DNA of 64,000 nucleotides from Paenibacillus_E qinlingensis (GCF_028746185.1 NZ_JAQIVH010000027.1:1-64000); one strand, 5' to 3'; positions 16,152 to 23,770 are shown, counted from the stretch's first letter. Notes: generated from the letters alone by a model not told the origin. Program-made: numbers and translations.

Positions 16152-17357
16152 TTATTGTACCATTGTAGATTTGTTAGTCCCCAGCGGTTGTTTCTTAACG
16201 GAACTCTGAACGAACAAATACGCGAGTAGTGCACTTCCAGCACCGAGGATGCCGAGTACAATAAAGCCCTCATTCAGAGAGAAATAGTCGCCAATGATGC
16301 CCATAAGAACAGGCCCTACGAACATACCGAGCCCATAAATGGCTTGGAAAAAGCCCATCGCCGTCGCCCGCTTATCCGCAGGCATGTGCTTAATGCTCAT
16401 TCCCATGAGCAGGGTAAACGAAAGCCCTCGACCAAACCCAGCGAATGCCTGTGTAATCATGAGCAGCCAGAGATGATGGGTGAACGGCACCGTAAAGGTG
16501 AAGATCCCCATGAGCAGAAAGCCAGCTACAACCATGCTCTTCTCACCATATTTCATGGCCCAGCGTCTTCCGCCGAATAGCGAGGCAAGCGCAACAGGTA
16601 CGTTGGCGAACAAGGAAAGTAAGGAGAGCGAGAATTTATCTGCGCCAAGCTGCATCGCATAAACCGGTGTGAAGCCGAACACCGTAGCAAATATCAGCAC
16701 CTGCGATAGGATAGCGAGCAGAGAAACAAAGAGGAGTGTGCGATCCGTCGCCACATTTCCGATTCCGCGCATGGTAATTTTGGGCGCGTCTTTTTCTACT
16801 TTTTCGATAAGGAAGAAAGAACCGACCATGCCTAGCAGGCCAAGCACTGCACCGAGAATGAACACAGATTCCCAACCTAACTTGTCTGCTGCCCAGCCTG
16901 CACTAAGTATGCCTAGCACCTGACCGAGTGAGTTGAAAAAGGAGATCGTCCCGATCGCCTTCGTAGACTCTTCATGCTTGTAATAGCTTGTGAATAGCAC
17001 CGTAAAATCAACCCAAGTGGCTGCGGCTGCCCCTGCAAGTGCTCGGAGGATCAAGATCCACGTAAAATCGTGCGTGAACCAAAGACCGAGTCCCGTAATG
17101 GCGGTGAAGAGAAGACCGAAGGTGATGAACAGCCTTCTTTTATGAAAACGATCCGACATAATGCCTACGGGGATGCGGAGGAGCATCTGCGAGATGCCGT
17201 ACATACCGACAATCCAGCCGGCCAATTGATGGCTTCCCCCGAGGAATTCTACGTAAGGCGCCATGATCGGAACACTGGTGTACATCGACATCCAGAACAG
17301 CATCGTGACCGCACAGAAGAGCGGGATGCGATAGGATGAAATAGGGCGAGTTGTCAT
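16152..17357 (-). CDS. Major facilitator superfamily transporter
   Basis: A 401-residue, 12-helix MFS protein. The A-like motif between helices 2 and 3 is seen in GIMSDRFHKRRLF, and a matching inter-domain repeat in the C-terminal half includes HMPADKRATAMGFFQAIYG. The substrate cannot be told from sequence; drug or metabolite efflux is the usual annotation. ATG 17357 has an AAAGGAG site 11 bases upstream. It forms a single unit with its own terminator. Confidence 0.88.
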   Translation of the reverse strand: MTTRPISSYRIPLFCAVTMLFWMSMYTSVPIMAPYVEFLGGSHQLAGWIVGMYGISQMLLRIPVGIMSDRFHKRRLFITFGLLFTAITGLGLWFTHDFTWILILRALAGAAAATWVDFTVLFTSYYKHEESTKAIGTISFFNSLGQVLGILSAGWAADKLGWESVFILGAVLGLLGMVGSFFLIEKVEKDAPKITMRGIGNVATDRTLLFVSLLAILSQVLIFATVFGFTPVYAMQLGADKFSLSLLSLFANVPVALASLFGGRRWAMKYGEKSMVVAGFLLMGIFTFTVPFTHHLWLLMITQAFAGFGRGLSFTLLMGMSIKHMPADKRATAMGFFQAIYGLGMFVGPVLMGIIGDYFSLNEGFIVLGILGAGSALLAYLFVQSSVKKQPLGTNKSTMVQ

Positions 17358-17505
17358 CGGAGGGAGGACTCCTTTCTAATGAGTAATAACTCTATTATCC
17401 TTCTTTTGCTAACTGGGCGTCAAAAGGATTATGCAAAGCTAAAAAGCTGTAACCATTTTTTAGTGGGCGAATATCCTATGGATAGTTAAAGAAGGAGGGA
17501 TAGGC

Positions 17506-17838
17506 GTGTCCGCAATGAATCCTATTCAAGCTAGTCATGTAAGTGGCGACGTAAAGGCACATTGTAATAAATATATGAATTACCATGTTATTGCGCATAT
17601 GAAAGATGGGTCACAAATTGAGGGAATTATTGATGGTATGGATAATGAAGGCGTCACGATGTTAGTTCCGGAAGATATCGGTGGCGAGGGAAGGGAAGCG
17701 GATCCCTACAGACAACCGTTTGGATACGGATACCGCCGGTTTCGTCGGCAGCTTTTTCCGTTTTCTCTTTTTGGATTTCCGTTCTTTAGACCGTTCCCGT
17801 ACTACCGCCCATTTTATCCTTACTATCCTTGGTATTAG
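17506..17838 (+). CDS. Small protein with Sm-like N-terminus and Tyr/Phe/Pro-rich tail
   Basis: A 110-residue protein with two contrasting halves. Residues 20-60 (YHVIAHMKDGSQIEGIID, then NEGVTMLVPEDIG) resemble the strand pattern and DG-x-x-x-G turn of Sm/LSm-type small beta barrels. Residues 70-110 are dominated by Phe, Tyr, Pro and Arg (LFPFSLFGFPFFRPFPYY), as in spore coat or phase-separating tails. The start is GTG with AAGGAGGGA upstream; ATG at 17515 is an alternative. I do not know the family; RNA binding or a coat role are both inferences. It is followed about 95 bases later by a terminator. Confidence 0.7.
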   Translation: MSAMNPIQASHVSGDVKAHCNKYMNYHVIAHMKDGSQIEGIIDGMDNEGVTMLVPEDIGGEGREADPYRQPFGYGYRRFRRQLFPFSLFGFPFFRPFPYYRPFYPYYPWY

Positions 17839-17930
17839 TAGAACCGGAAAATCTGCGCAAGAAAATAACCCTAGACCCTGTCAAACCGAACGTTCCATCT
17901 GCCACACCGTAAACAAGCCGAATATGGTAT

Positions 17931-17959
17931 AAAAAGAGACCACCCGAAGGTGGTCTTTT
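17931..17959 (+). terminator. Terminator downstream of the Sm-like gene
   Basis: GACCACC and GGTGGTC form a perfect stem with a CGAA tetraloop, followed by TTTTC and preceded by A residues, so it may work both ways. Confidence 0.85.
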
Positions 17960-18111
17960 CTGTATCGCTTAACTCCATGCGGCCACGTCAAGCAGATCCC
18001 ACAGGTAGGCTGTGCTCCGAATTTCCGCTACACACCCGCTAAAAATGCCCCGTTCGTAATCTATGATTCTAGCATCTACTATATTATTCCATTTAGAAAG
18101 GAGAATGCCAT

Positions 18112-18477
18112 GTGATTAGCAAAAAAGCGCTCGCAGTGATTAAAAGAGCACAACTCAAAACAGGCAAAAAATACACTGCCGCACGTACAGTTAAGTACAG
18201 CATCAAAAAAGCAATCAGAGCAACCGATTTAGGTGATGGATTTGGACGCTTCGTAATTTCAACTACACGCTTAGGACCAAACACTTTTCGGAGAATAGAA
18301 GTCTTCGGGAACGACTACAACATCATCAGTGGAGCTTGGGTATTTAGTGGCGACCAACAAGGCTACATGCTCGACAGCTACTCCAGTGCCGAAGACCATT
18401 GGTTCTTTACGGCGTGGAACCCAACTAATTCCATCCGTTTTGTAACAGTTACCGTCATTGCTAAGCTTAAACCATAA
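18112..18477 (+). CDS. Uncharacterised 121-residue protein
   Basis: I do not recognise this protein. It has a very basic N-terminus (SKKALAVIKRAQLKTGKKYT), a beta-rich middle (FGRFVISTTRLGPNTFRRIEVF) and an aromatic C-terminal part (EDHWFFTAWNPTN). No signal peptide or membrane helix is evident. GTG at 18112 follows GAAAGGAG by about seven bases. Its own terminator follows 14 bases after the stop. It lies among orphan small genes next to tRNA-Arg, a position where acquired DNA often sits, but no integrase is present. Confidence 0.7.
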   Translation: MISKKALAVIKRAQLKTGKKYTAARTVKYSIKKAIRATDLGDGFGRFVISTTRLGPNTFRRIEVFGNDYNIISGAWVFSGDQQGYMLDSYSSAEDHWFFTAWNPTNSIRFVTVTVIAKLKP

Positions 18478-18491
18478 TACAGACAAGTCTA

Positions 18492-18517
18492 TGTGCCTAC
18501 AAGTGGCGCATTTTTTT
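18492..18517 (+). terminator. Terminator of the 121-residue gene
   Basis: TGTGCC pairs with GGCGCA (one G-T pair) around TACAAGT, followed by seven T. Confidence 0.8.
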
Positions 18518-18528
18518 GGGTTGACGAT

Positions 18529-18560
18529 AAAAAACGCTAACCCCAAGGATAGAATTAGCG
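18529..18560 (-). terminator. Minus-strand terminator of the small basic gene
   Basis: On the minus strand CGCTAA pairs with TTAGCG around a 14-base loop and is followed by TTTTTT. It lies 16 bases past the stop of the 34-codon gene. Confidence 0.55.
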
Positions 18561-18575
18561 CAATAAATCACGGTG

Positions 18576-18680
18576 TTATTTTCGTTTCCCAACACACGTC
18601 ATTCCGAGCTTTGCGATCGCCGTCGCTGCTTTGCCGAGATGACCCTTAACAACAGATCTACCTCTACGCGGATCACTCAT
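18576..18680 (-). CDS. Small basic peptide (34 residues)
   Basis: A short open frame starting MSDPRRGRSVVKGHLGKA and ending GKRK. It has 10 Arg/Lys, one Cys and no acidic residue after position 3. Support for it being real is an AGGAGG site ten bases before the ATG and a terminator just after the stop. The family is not recognised. A positively charged peptide of this kind could bind nucleic acid or membranes, but nothing in the sequence decides that. Confidence 0.5.
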   Translation of the reverse strand: MSDPRRGRSVVKGHLGKAATAIAKLGMTCVGKRK

Positions 18681-18859
18681 AACGAAAAAACCTCCTACGT
18701 ATACCGTAAGAGGTCGCATGAATCTATTATGATAGCGGTGAATTTAAGACATTCAGTCCCGTCCATTTTCGAGTATATACGGTGTGCATTGCGAAGGCCT
18801 GTCCGTTAGTATTCAACGTTAGATAAACGTTGATATACCGCCGTTTTAGGGTAACTGTA

Positions 18860-18933
18860 CGCGCCCGATACGATTCGAACGTACGACCTACAGTTTAGGA
18901 AACTGTTGCTCTATCCTGCTGAGCTACGGGCGC
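18860..18933 (-). tRNA. tRNA-Arg (anticodon CCU)
   Basis: The minus strand folds as a class I tRNA. GCGCCCG pairs with CGGGCGC, the D-arm is GCTCAGCAGGATAGAGC, the anticodon arm ACAGT-TTCCTAA-ACTGT carries CCT, and the T-arm is GTACG-TTCGAAT-CGTAT. The discriminator is G and CCA is not encoded. It reads AGG codons. Confidence 0.94.
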
Positions 18934-19162
18934 ATAGTAAGGTTTATGATAGCACGAAGCTTTTTGTGGCGCAATCTTTTGGTGTGATGATATTTCTTCG
19001 TGGCAAGGGTTGCATTTTTTCTCTCACAAAACAGCCGACGAAATTCGACTTTTTTTTATTTTTACTATATACATTTATCAAATTCCTAGGCTAAAATAAC
19101 TATAAGGAAATTTTTTACTTATATTTAGGAATTATTTACAATCAATGTTAGGAGAGATGTCT

Positions 19163-19477
19163 ATGTTGAATTGGATAAGAGGTTTATTCTCATCAAGTCA
19201 GGAAACCGAGCATGCTGCTGGACTTGAGCAAGCCACGATAGCGATGGATCATAATACCGCGAATCTCGAATCTCTTAGCGAACAGTTCGACTCTCTTGGC
19301 GATAACCTCATTGATGCTGCTGAGGGACTGGAAGTGCAAGCAGAAGAACTTCAGCTGCAAGCAGAACTGCTCGAACAACAAGCGGAAGCACTTGGAGACC
19401 AAGCGGAAGAGTTTGGTGAGGACATAGAAGAAGATTTTTATGAAGAAGAAGAAGAAGACTATGAGGATGAAGATTAA
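19163..19477 (+). CDS. Acidic coiled-coil protein
   Basis: A 104-residue protein with a short amphipathic N-terminus (MLNWIRGLFSSS), a long helical region with heptad spacing rich in Glu, Gln, Leu and Ala (LQLQAELLEQQAEALGDQAE), and a tail of almost only Glu, Asp and Tyr (about 90-104). A coiled coil is likely. No family is recognised. ATG 19163 is chosen since GGAGAG sits six bases before it; ATG codons at 19145 and 19157 are too far from or too close to that site. The following structured RNA and terminator belong to, or follow, this unit. Confidence 0.7.
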   Translation: MLNWIRGLFSSSQETEHAAGLEQATIAMDHNTANLESLSEQFDSLGDNLIDAAEGLEVQAEELQLQAELLEQQAEALGDQAEEFGEDIEEDFYEEEEEDYEDED

Positions 19478-19500
19478 TCCTTTGAATCGAGTACATATGG

Positions 19501-19636
19501 GCGGTTAGCCGCTGACCTCTCAGACCACCGTATAAGTAGGGAGGTGTTCTGAGGGGTTAATGAATATCCGATTTCGGGAAACCGGACTTAATAGCCTTTG
19601 ATCTCTGCATAAAGGAGAGATTGAGGGCATTTTTTA
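19501..19636 (+). ncRNA. Unassigned structured RNA ending in a terminator
   Basis: Four consecutive hairpins. GCGG-TTAG-CCGC (19501-19512). A ten-base-pair stem ACCTCTCAGA/TCTGAGGGGT (19515-19524 with 19548-19557) extended by CACC/GGTG. TCCG/CGGA with TTT/AAA (19567-19586). A 13-base-pair stem GCCTTTGATCTCT/AGAGATTGAGGGC (19594-19606 with 19616-19628) plus a T run. It lies after the acidic coiled-coil gene and before a separate promoter at 19712, so it is either that gene's 3' UTR or a small RNA. It matches no riboswitch class I recognise. Confidence 0.5.
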
Positions 19637-19711
19637 TTTTATGGGATATCAAATCTCCGAGTGTTTTCTCCACAAGTTTTACCTTGGTTTAGAGGAAAAA
19701 TCAATAGAGGA

Positions 19712-19740
19712 TTGTAGTAGGTCAGGATATTCCTTATAAT
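19712..19740 (+). promoter_or_regulatory. Promoter of the DUF1648-DUF1697 pair
   Basis: TTGTAG (19712-19717) and a perfect TATAAT (19735-19740) with 17 bases between them, about 70 bases before the DUF1648 start. Its position after the 19.6 kb terminator separates this unit from the structured RNA. Confidence 0.65.
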
Positions 19741-19810
19741 CCTGATAATATTAAGGAATAGGGAGATATCAGTAACATTCGAAATCACTCGTATAGAAAG
19801 CAGGTGTCCC

Positions 19811-20308
19811 ATGGAGAATCGACCTGTCATTCAACTTCCCAGATCCAAAACTGAAACCGTACTCGATATTATTTCCATGTTCGTAATCATAAGTATGATC
19901 GCATATGTCGCCTATGAATGGCACGATATGCCTGAGCGAATGCCGATGCATTTTAACGGTAAAGGGGAGATTGATGGGTGGGGGAATAAAATGAGCCTAA
20001 TGGCCGTACCACTCATAGGAGTTATCATCTATGTTGGCTTGACGCTCCTAAGCAAAGTCCCTCATGTGTATAATTATCCATCCCAAATTACACCTCAGAA
20101 TGCCCGTGGACAATATCAGAATGCGCGTTTGCTCATCCATAGTATGAAGACGATAATCCTCATTCTATTTGCGTTCATTGAGTGGTCTATTATTCAGAGT
20201 GCAAAAGAAGGCAATGCGGAGCTTAATTTATGGGTGTTAGGCTTTATCCTGTTGATACTGTTTGGCACGATCATCTTCTTCATTATTCGTTCCATACAAT
20301 TAAAGTAA
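19811..20308 (+). CDS. DUF1648 membrane protein
   Basis: A 165-residue membrane protein. The first helix (IISMFVIISMIAYVAYEW) is followed by MPERMPMHFNGKGEIDGWG, the hallmark of DUF1648, a domain also found in SdpI-type immunity proteins. Two further helix regions follow. The reported role of relatives is in peptide-toxin immunity or unknown, so function stays open. The ribosome binding site is weak (AAGCAGGTG). It is 15 bases from the DUF1697 gene and probably co-transcribed. Confidence 0.8.
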   Translation: MENRPVIQLPRSKTETVLDIISMFVIISMIAYVAYEWHDMPERMPMHFNGKGEIDGWGNKMSLMAVPLIGVIIYVGLTLLSKVPHVYNYPSQITPQNARGQYQNARLLIHSMKTIILILFAFIEWSIIQSAKEGNAELNLWVLGFILLILFGTIIFFIIRSIQLK

Positions 20309-20323
20309 AGGAGGCAAGTCACA

Positions 20324-20884
20324 ATGACGGTTTACGTGGGTTTTCTGCACGGGATTAATGTAGGAGGCAAAAATAAAATCAAAATGGCCGACTTGAAAAA
20401 GACGCTAGAGGCCTTAGAATTAGCGCAAGTACAGACCTATTTGCAAAGCGGTAATGTGCTGTTCCAATCAGAGGAGTCTGTAGAAATCTTACGCCCGCGC
20501 ATTGAAAAAGCAATCAGCGATGCAGTAGGCGTAGCGCCAACCGTTATTTTGCGTACCGCAGCAGAGCTAACTGAACTTGTAAGGAAGTGCCCCTATGACG
20601 CAGAGGCCTTGTCCGAAGGGGAGAGCATTCAAATTTCCGTATTAACAGAAGAAGCCCCGCAGACATTCACCGACATCTTATCCAAGGGACAGAGTGAAGT
20701 AGATGAATTTCAGATACAGGGCTGCACAATATATTTTTTGTTTCGGCAAAGTGTGTTGGATTCGAAGCTGGCAAGCAACATCCAGAAACTAAGCGATCGC
20801 ACGACGACACGTAATTGGAATACGATGAGCAAGCTCGTAGTGCTAGCCGAGGCTTTACAGCAAGTAAGTAAACCTAATGGCTAA
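20324..20884 (+). CDS. DUF1697 family protein
   Basis: A 186-residue cytoplasmic protein of the DUF1697 family, recognised from VYVGFLHGINVGGKNKIKMA at the N-terminus, the segment VQTYLQSGNVLF and the C-terminal RTTTRNWNTM. The family has a ferredoxin-like fold; its biochemical role is unknown. A good AAAGGAGG site precedes the ATG. The stop lies four bases from the end of the converging tadA gene, with no obvious terminator between them. Confidence 0.88.
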   Translation: MTVYVGFLHGINVGGKNKIKMADLKKTLEALELAQVQTYLQSGNVLFQSEESVEILRPRIEKAISDAVGVAPTVILRTAAELTELVRKCPYDAEALSEGESIQISVLTEEAPQTFTDILSKGQSEVDEFQIQGCTIYFLFRQSVLDSKLASNIQKLSDRTTTRNWNTMSKLVVLAEALQQVSKPNG

Positions 20885-20888
20885 GCCC

Positions 20889-21347
20889 CTAAGCCTTGCC
20901 TCGTAATTTTCGGAAAAATTGCGTCAACATCGTGGAACACTCCTCTTGCAAAACACCGCTAACGACATCGACCCGGTGATTGAACCGGTCTTCTTGCAGT
21001 AAGTTCATTAATGTTCCCGCACAGCCGGCCTTCGGATCTACCGTACCATAAATAACTTGGGGCACTCGTGCTTGCACGATCGCACCCGCACACATTGGAC
21101 AAGGCTCTAATGTCACATAGAGCTGGCAATCCAGAAGGCGCCAAGCCTGTAAATGCTCGCTCGCTTGTTTAATGGCAATCAGCTCTGCATGCGCAAGAGG
21201 ATCCAGGGTTGTTTCACGTAAATTGTGGCCGCGGCCAATAATTTGACCTTGATGGACGACGACCGCGCCGATCGGAACTTCACGGATGGCTTCCGCTTTC
21301 AGCGCCTCGCCAATCGCTTCTTTCATCCAAGGGATATGTTGATCCAC
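20889..21347 (-). CDS. tadA: tRNA-specific adenosine deaminase
   Basis: TadA converts A34 of tRNA-Arg(ACG) to inosine. The 152 residues show the zinc site of the CMP/dCMP deaminase fold: His53-Ala-Glu55 (HAE, Glu being the proton shuttle) and PCPMC with Cys83 and Cys86. Length is as in the family. It is divergent from the DnaA-box and riboswitch region. In Bacillus, tadA sits near dnaX and oriC; dnaX is absent here. Confidence 0.95.
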   Translation of the reverse strand: MDQHIPWMKEAIGEALKAEAIREVPIGAVVVHQGQIIGRGHNLRETTLDPLAHAELIAIKQASEHLQAWRLLDCQLYVTLEPCPMCAGAIVQARVPQVIYGTVDPKAGCAGTLMNLLQEDRFNHRVDVVSGVLQEECSTMLTQFFRKLRGKA

Positions 21348-21371
21348 AGGGGGACACCTCGCAATAATAGT

Positions 21372-21460
21372 TTATCCACATGTGTATAAAAATCCGAACA
21401 AATATTCGTTGTTAACAAGCTGTGGATAATAATGTGGATAACTTATAAACCTGTGGATAT
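21372..21460. promoter_or_regulatory. Cluster of DnaA boxes
   Basis: TTATCCACA at 21372-21380 and its complement TGTGGATAA at 21421-21429 and 21433-21441 are exact matches to the strict DnaA box. TGTGGATAT at 21452-21460 is a one-mismatch copy. Three perfect boxes and one near box in 89 bases, in an AT-rich region between tadA and the riboswitch promoter, are well beyond chance. Such oriC-proximal DnaA-box clusters are known in B. subtilis, where they restrain initiation or make nearby genes respond to DnaA. Confidence 0.8.
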
Positions 21461-21514
21461 TCAATTCCACTACACATTCATACAATAAAAACATCGTCCA
21501 TGCAAGGATTTTAG

Positions 21515-21543
21515 TTGAAAGAAGTGCATGGGCTACGTATAAT
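21515..21543 (+). promoter_or_regulatory. Promoter of the c-di-GMP riboswitch/PilZ unit, with inverted repeat
   Basis: TTGAAA (21515-21520) and TATAAT (21538-21543) with an exact 17-base spacer. The inverted arms CCATGCA (21498-21504) and TGCATGG (21525-21531) flank and overlap the -35 region, which suits a regulator operator in addition to the riboswitch. Confidence 0.8.
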
Positions 21544-21607
21544 AAAACCATATTGGGTCTTTTAGACCATAAACGTTGGTAAAATTAGTCCGAAATAATA
21601 ATTACAT

Positions 21608-21712
21608 AGCATGGATCGACAATGGCAAACTTGCTGAAAGGCAAGGACGCAAAGCTGAGGGCCTACGGTTCTGATGAACTATGGCAGTCTAGTTACCGAA
21701 ATCGCTGATGCT
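21608..21712 (+). promoter_or_regulatory. Cyclic di-GMP-I (GEMM) riboswitch
   Basis: The aptamer core is clear: GGCAAAC, a GAAA tetraloop, GGACGCAAAGC, GGCCTACGG, then the receptor helix and GTTACCGAA. The closing stem is AGCAT/ATGCT at the two ends. This is the class I c-di-GMP aptamer (Vc2 type). It is followed by a terminator-like hairpin and the PilZ gene. Confidence 0.92.
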
Positions 21713-21734
21713 CTTTATGATTGATTGAGGTGAT

Positions 21735-21766
21735 AGGCTGTCCTTTAAGTGGGGGCAGTCTATTTT
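21735..21766 (+). terminator. Expression-platform terminator of the c-di-GMP riboswitch
   Basis: AGGCTGTCC pairs with GGGCAGTCT (two G-T pairs) and is followed by ATTTTG. The weak T run and position 23 bases past the aptamer fit a regulated terminator. Whether c-di-GMP turns the gene on or off cannot be decided by eye. Confidence 0.6.
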
Positions 21767-21823
21767 GTGTACATATACGCTTATAATCCATCGACAATCG
21801 ACAGAGGAGAGGTGACAGTAAAT

Positions 21824-22558
21824 ATGGAGAAGAAGCGGGAATCTTTGAAGTTATATGGGAGTAAGGAAGGATACGATGCGGAAGTATTGATTAATTGCAG
21901 AGCTGTTCTAGCGAAGGATGATTTCGTGTCTACAGGTATTCTTACCTACGCGCAAGGGGACATCATGGAGATCGAGTTGCCAGAATACGACGTTTTTCAA
22001 CTTGGGGATAAAGCGAAGATGACGCTGTATACCAAATCGGGCCTATTTGTCTTTCATACAACAATCGTTGCCAAGGAGCCTAGTTCACTTATTGTCATTA
22101 ATCCGCCTGAGAATCGGAAGAAGTTTTCGGAGAAACGGGAATTCCCGAGGGTCGATGTGAAGAATAAAGGGCTAATTTTAAGCTTCCAGAATAAGAACCA
22201 GAAAGAACAGCATACGCTTGAAAATCCGATCGAATTTTCCATTCAAAACATTTCAGTCAATGGGCTTGGCTTTTCAATAGAAGATAACTCGATGATTGAT
22301 GGCATTATTCAGAAAAAGTGCCTGCTTCATGTGGAATTGGATTTAGGCTTTGAAATGCCGTGTAAGTTGGAAATTATACGGAAAGAAAAGCGGGATGGCA
22401 CCTATTACTTTGGGGCTAGCCTTGAGAGCGTTCCTGCAGAGCAAAGCAATGCATTACGGGGTTTTATTCTTCGAAATCAGATCCAAACCTACTTCGAACA
22501 GAAGCGGGATGAGGAGTTCAAAAAAGCAATGGAAAAAAAGTCTGCAGCTAATCAATAG
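21824..22558 (+). CDS. PilZ-domain c-di-GMP receptor (YpfB/YcgR type)
   Basis: A 244-residue cytoplasmic protein with an N-terminal YcgR-like beta domain (about 1-95) and a PilZ domain. The two c-di-GMP-binding motifs are present: RxxxR in EKREFPRV and NxSxxG in NISVNGLGF. In Bacillus the homologue slows flagellar motors or controls surface matrix at high c-di-GMP. ATG 21824 follows AGGAGAGGTGA; longer in-frame starts run into the riboswitch terminator and are unlikely. The gene is under a c-di-GMP riboswitch, so ligand controls both synthesis and activity of the receptor. The 3' end overlaps its terminator. Confidence 0.92.
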   Translation: MEKKRESLKLYGSKEGYDAEVLINCRAVLAKDDFVSTGILTYAQGDIMEIELPEYDVFQLGDKAKMTLYTKSGLFVFHTTIVAKEPSSLIVINPPENRKKFSEKREFPRVDVKNKGLILSFQNKNQKEQHTLENPIEFSIQNISVNGLGFSIEDNSMIDGIIQKKCLLHVELDLGFEMPCKLEIIRKEKRDGTYYFGASLESVPAEQSNALRGFILRNQIQTYFEQKRDEEFKKAMEKKSAANQ

Positions 22559-22575
22559 CTTGCAGGCTTTTTTTT
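22540..22575 (+). terminator. PilZ gene terminator
   Basis: GTCTGCA-GCTA pairs with TAGC-T-TGCAGGC, with one bulge, followed by eight T. The left arm is inside the last codons of the PilZ gene. Confidence 0.8.
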
Positions 22576-22630
22576 GCCCGCTAAGTACTATATAATAAGA
22601 AGGATGATTTTCGAAAATTAAGGAGTTGTA

Positions 22631-23737
22631 ATGACAATGGCTTTGAAAGCAGGTATCGTCGGTCTACCGAACGTAGGAAAATCGACATTGTTTAATGCAA
22701 TTACACAGGCGGGGGCAGAATCTGCGAATTATCCGTTCTGTACGATCGATCCGAATGTTGGGGTAGTAGAAGTACCAGACGAGAGATTGCAGAAGCTGGT
22801 GGAAATCGTTGTGCCTAAGAGCATCGTGCCGACAGCCTTCGAATTCGTTGACATTGCGGGTTTGGTTAAGGGTGCGAGCAAAGGCGAAGGCCTTGGAAAT
22901 AAATTTCTAGCACACATCCGCGAAGTTGATGCGATTGTGCATGTTGTCCGTTGTTTTGAGGATGATAATATTACTCACGTTTCAGGGAAAGTTGATCCGA
23001 TTGGCGACATCGAGACGATTAATCTTGAATTGATTTTGGCAGACATTGAGTCGGTTGATAAAAAGATCGAGCGTTCACGCAAAAACCTCAAAGGCGGCGA
23101 CAAGAAAGTGGTTGCTGAAGTTGAGTGTTTGGAACGTATCAAAGAAGCCTTATATAATGATATGCCAGCACGCAGCTTGGATTTGACAGAAGATGAGCGC
23201 CTCCTGGTTCGCGATCTACATTTGCTAACGATGAAGCCAGTGCTCTATGCGGCAAACGTGAGTGAAGATGAAGTTGCAACGGCGGACGATAATGCATACG
23301 TTAAAATTGTGAAGGAATTCGCAGAGAAAGAAAACAACGAAGTTGTTTCCATTAGCGCGAAAGTTGAATCCGAGATTGCTGAACTGGAAGACGAAGAAAA
23401 AGCGATGTTCCTGGAAGAGTTGGGACTTCAAGAGTCCGGCTTGAATAGATTAATTAAAGCAGCTTATCGCAAACTCGGCTTGTACACGTATTTCACAGCT
23501 GGGGTTCAAGAAGTTAGAGCATGGACAATTCGTAAAGGAACAAAAGCTCCGCAAGCAGCTGGCGTGATTCATACGGATTTTGAACGTGGATTTATTCGTG
23601 CAGAGGTTGTTTCGTACAACGATTTGTCTGCTGCTGGATCCATGGCTGGTGCGAAAGAAAAAGGCCAAGTTCGCCTTGAAGGTAAAGAGTACGTAGTGAA
23701 TGACGGCGACGTTATGCATTTCCGTTTTAACGTTTAA
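22631..23737 (+). CDS. ychF: Redox-regulated ATPase/GTPase YchF (Obg family)
   Basis: YchF/OLA1 is a P-loop NTPase of the Obg family that prefers ATP and binds ribosomes; it is involved in stress adaptation. The 368 residues show G1 GLPNVGKST (about 11-19), the DIAGLVKGASKGEGLGNKFL switch segment, a coiled-coil insertion and a C-terminal TGS domain ending VNDGDVMHFRFNV. ATG codons at 22631 and 22637 are both possible; the AAGGAG site fits the first. It is 33 bases from prfA with no terminator between, so ychF-prfA-prmC are likely one transcript. Confidence 0.96.
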   Translation: MTMALKAGIVGLPNVGKSTLFNAITQAGAESANYPFCTIDPNVGVVEVPDERLQKLVEIVVPKSIVPTAFEFVDIAGLVKGASKGEGLGNKFLAHIREVDAIVHVVRCFEDDNITHVSGKVDPIGDIETINLELILADIESVDKKIERSRKNLKGGDKKVVAEVECLERIKEALYNDMPARSLDLTEDERLLVRDLHLLTMKPVLYAANVSEDEVATADDNAYVKIVKEFAEKENNEVVSISAKVESEIAELEDEEKAMFLEELGLQESGLNRLIKAAYRKLGLYTYFTAGVQEVRAWTIRKGTKAPQAAGVIHTDFERGFIRAEVVSYNDLSAAGSMAGAKEKGQVRLEGKEYVVNDGDVMHFRFNV

Positions 23738-23770
23738 TTAACTACAAAAACAAGAAAGGAGTGATCCCCT

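Noticed and set aside
18112..19162. Integrated mobile element at tRNA-Arg
   Set aside because: No integrase or transposase, and no repeat of the tRNA 3' end was found within the window.
21361..21610. Chromosomal origin oriC at the DnaA boxes
   Set aside because: dnaA and dnaN are not adjacent and no 13-mer-like unwinding region accompanies the boxes; a titration cluster is simpler.
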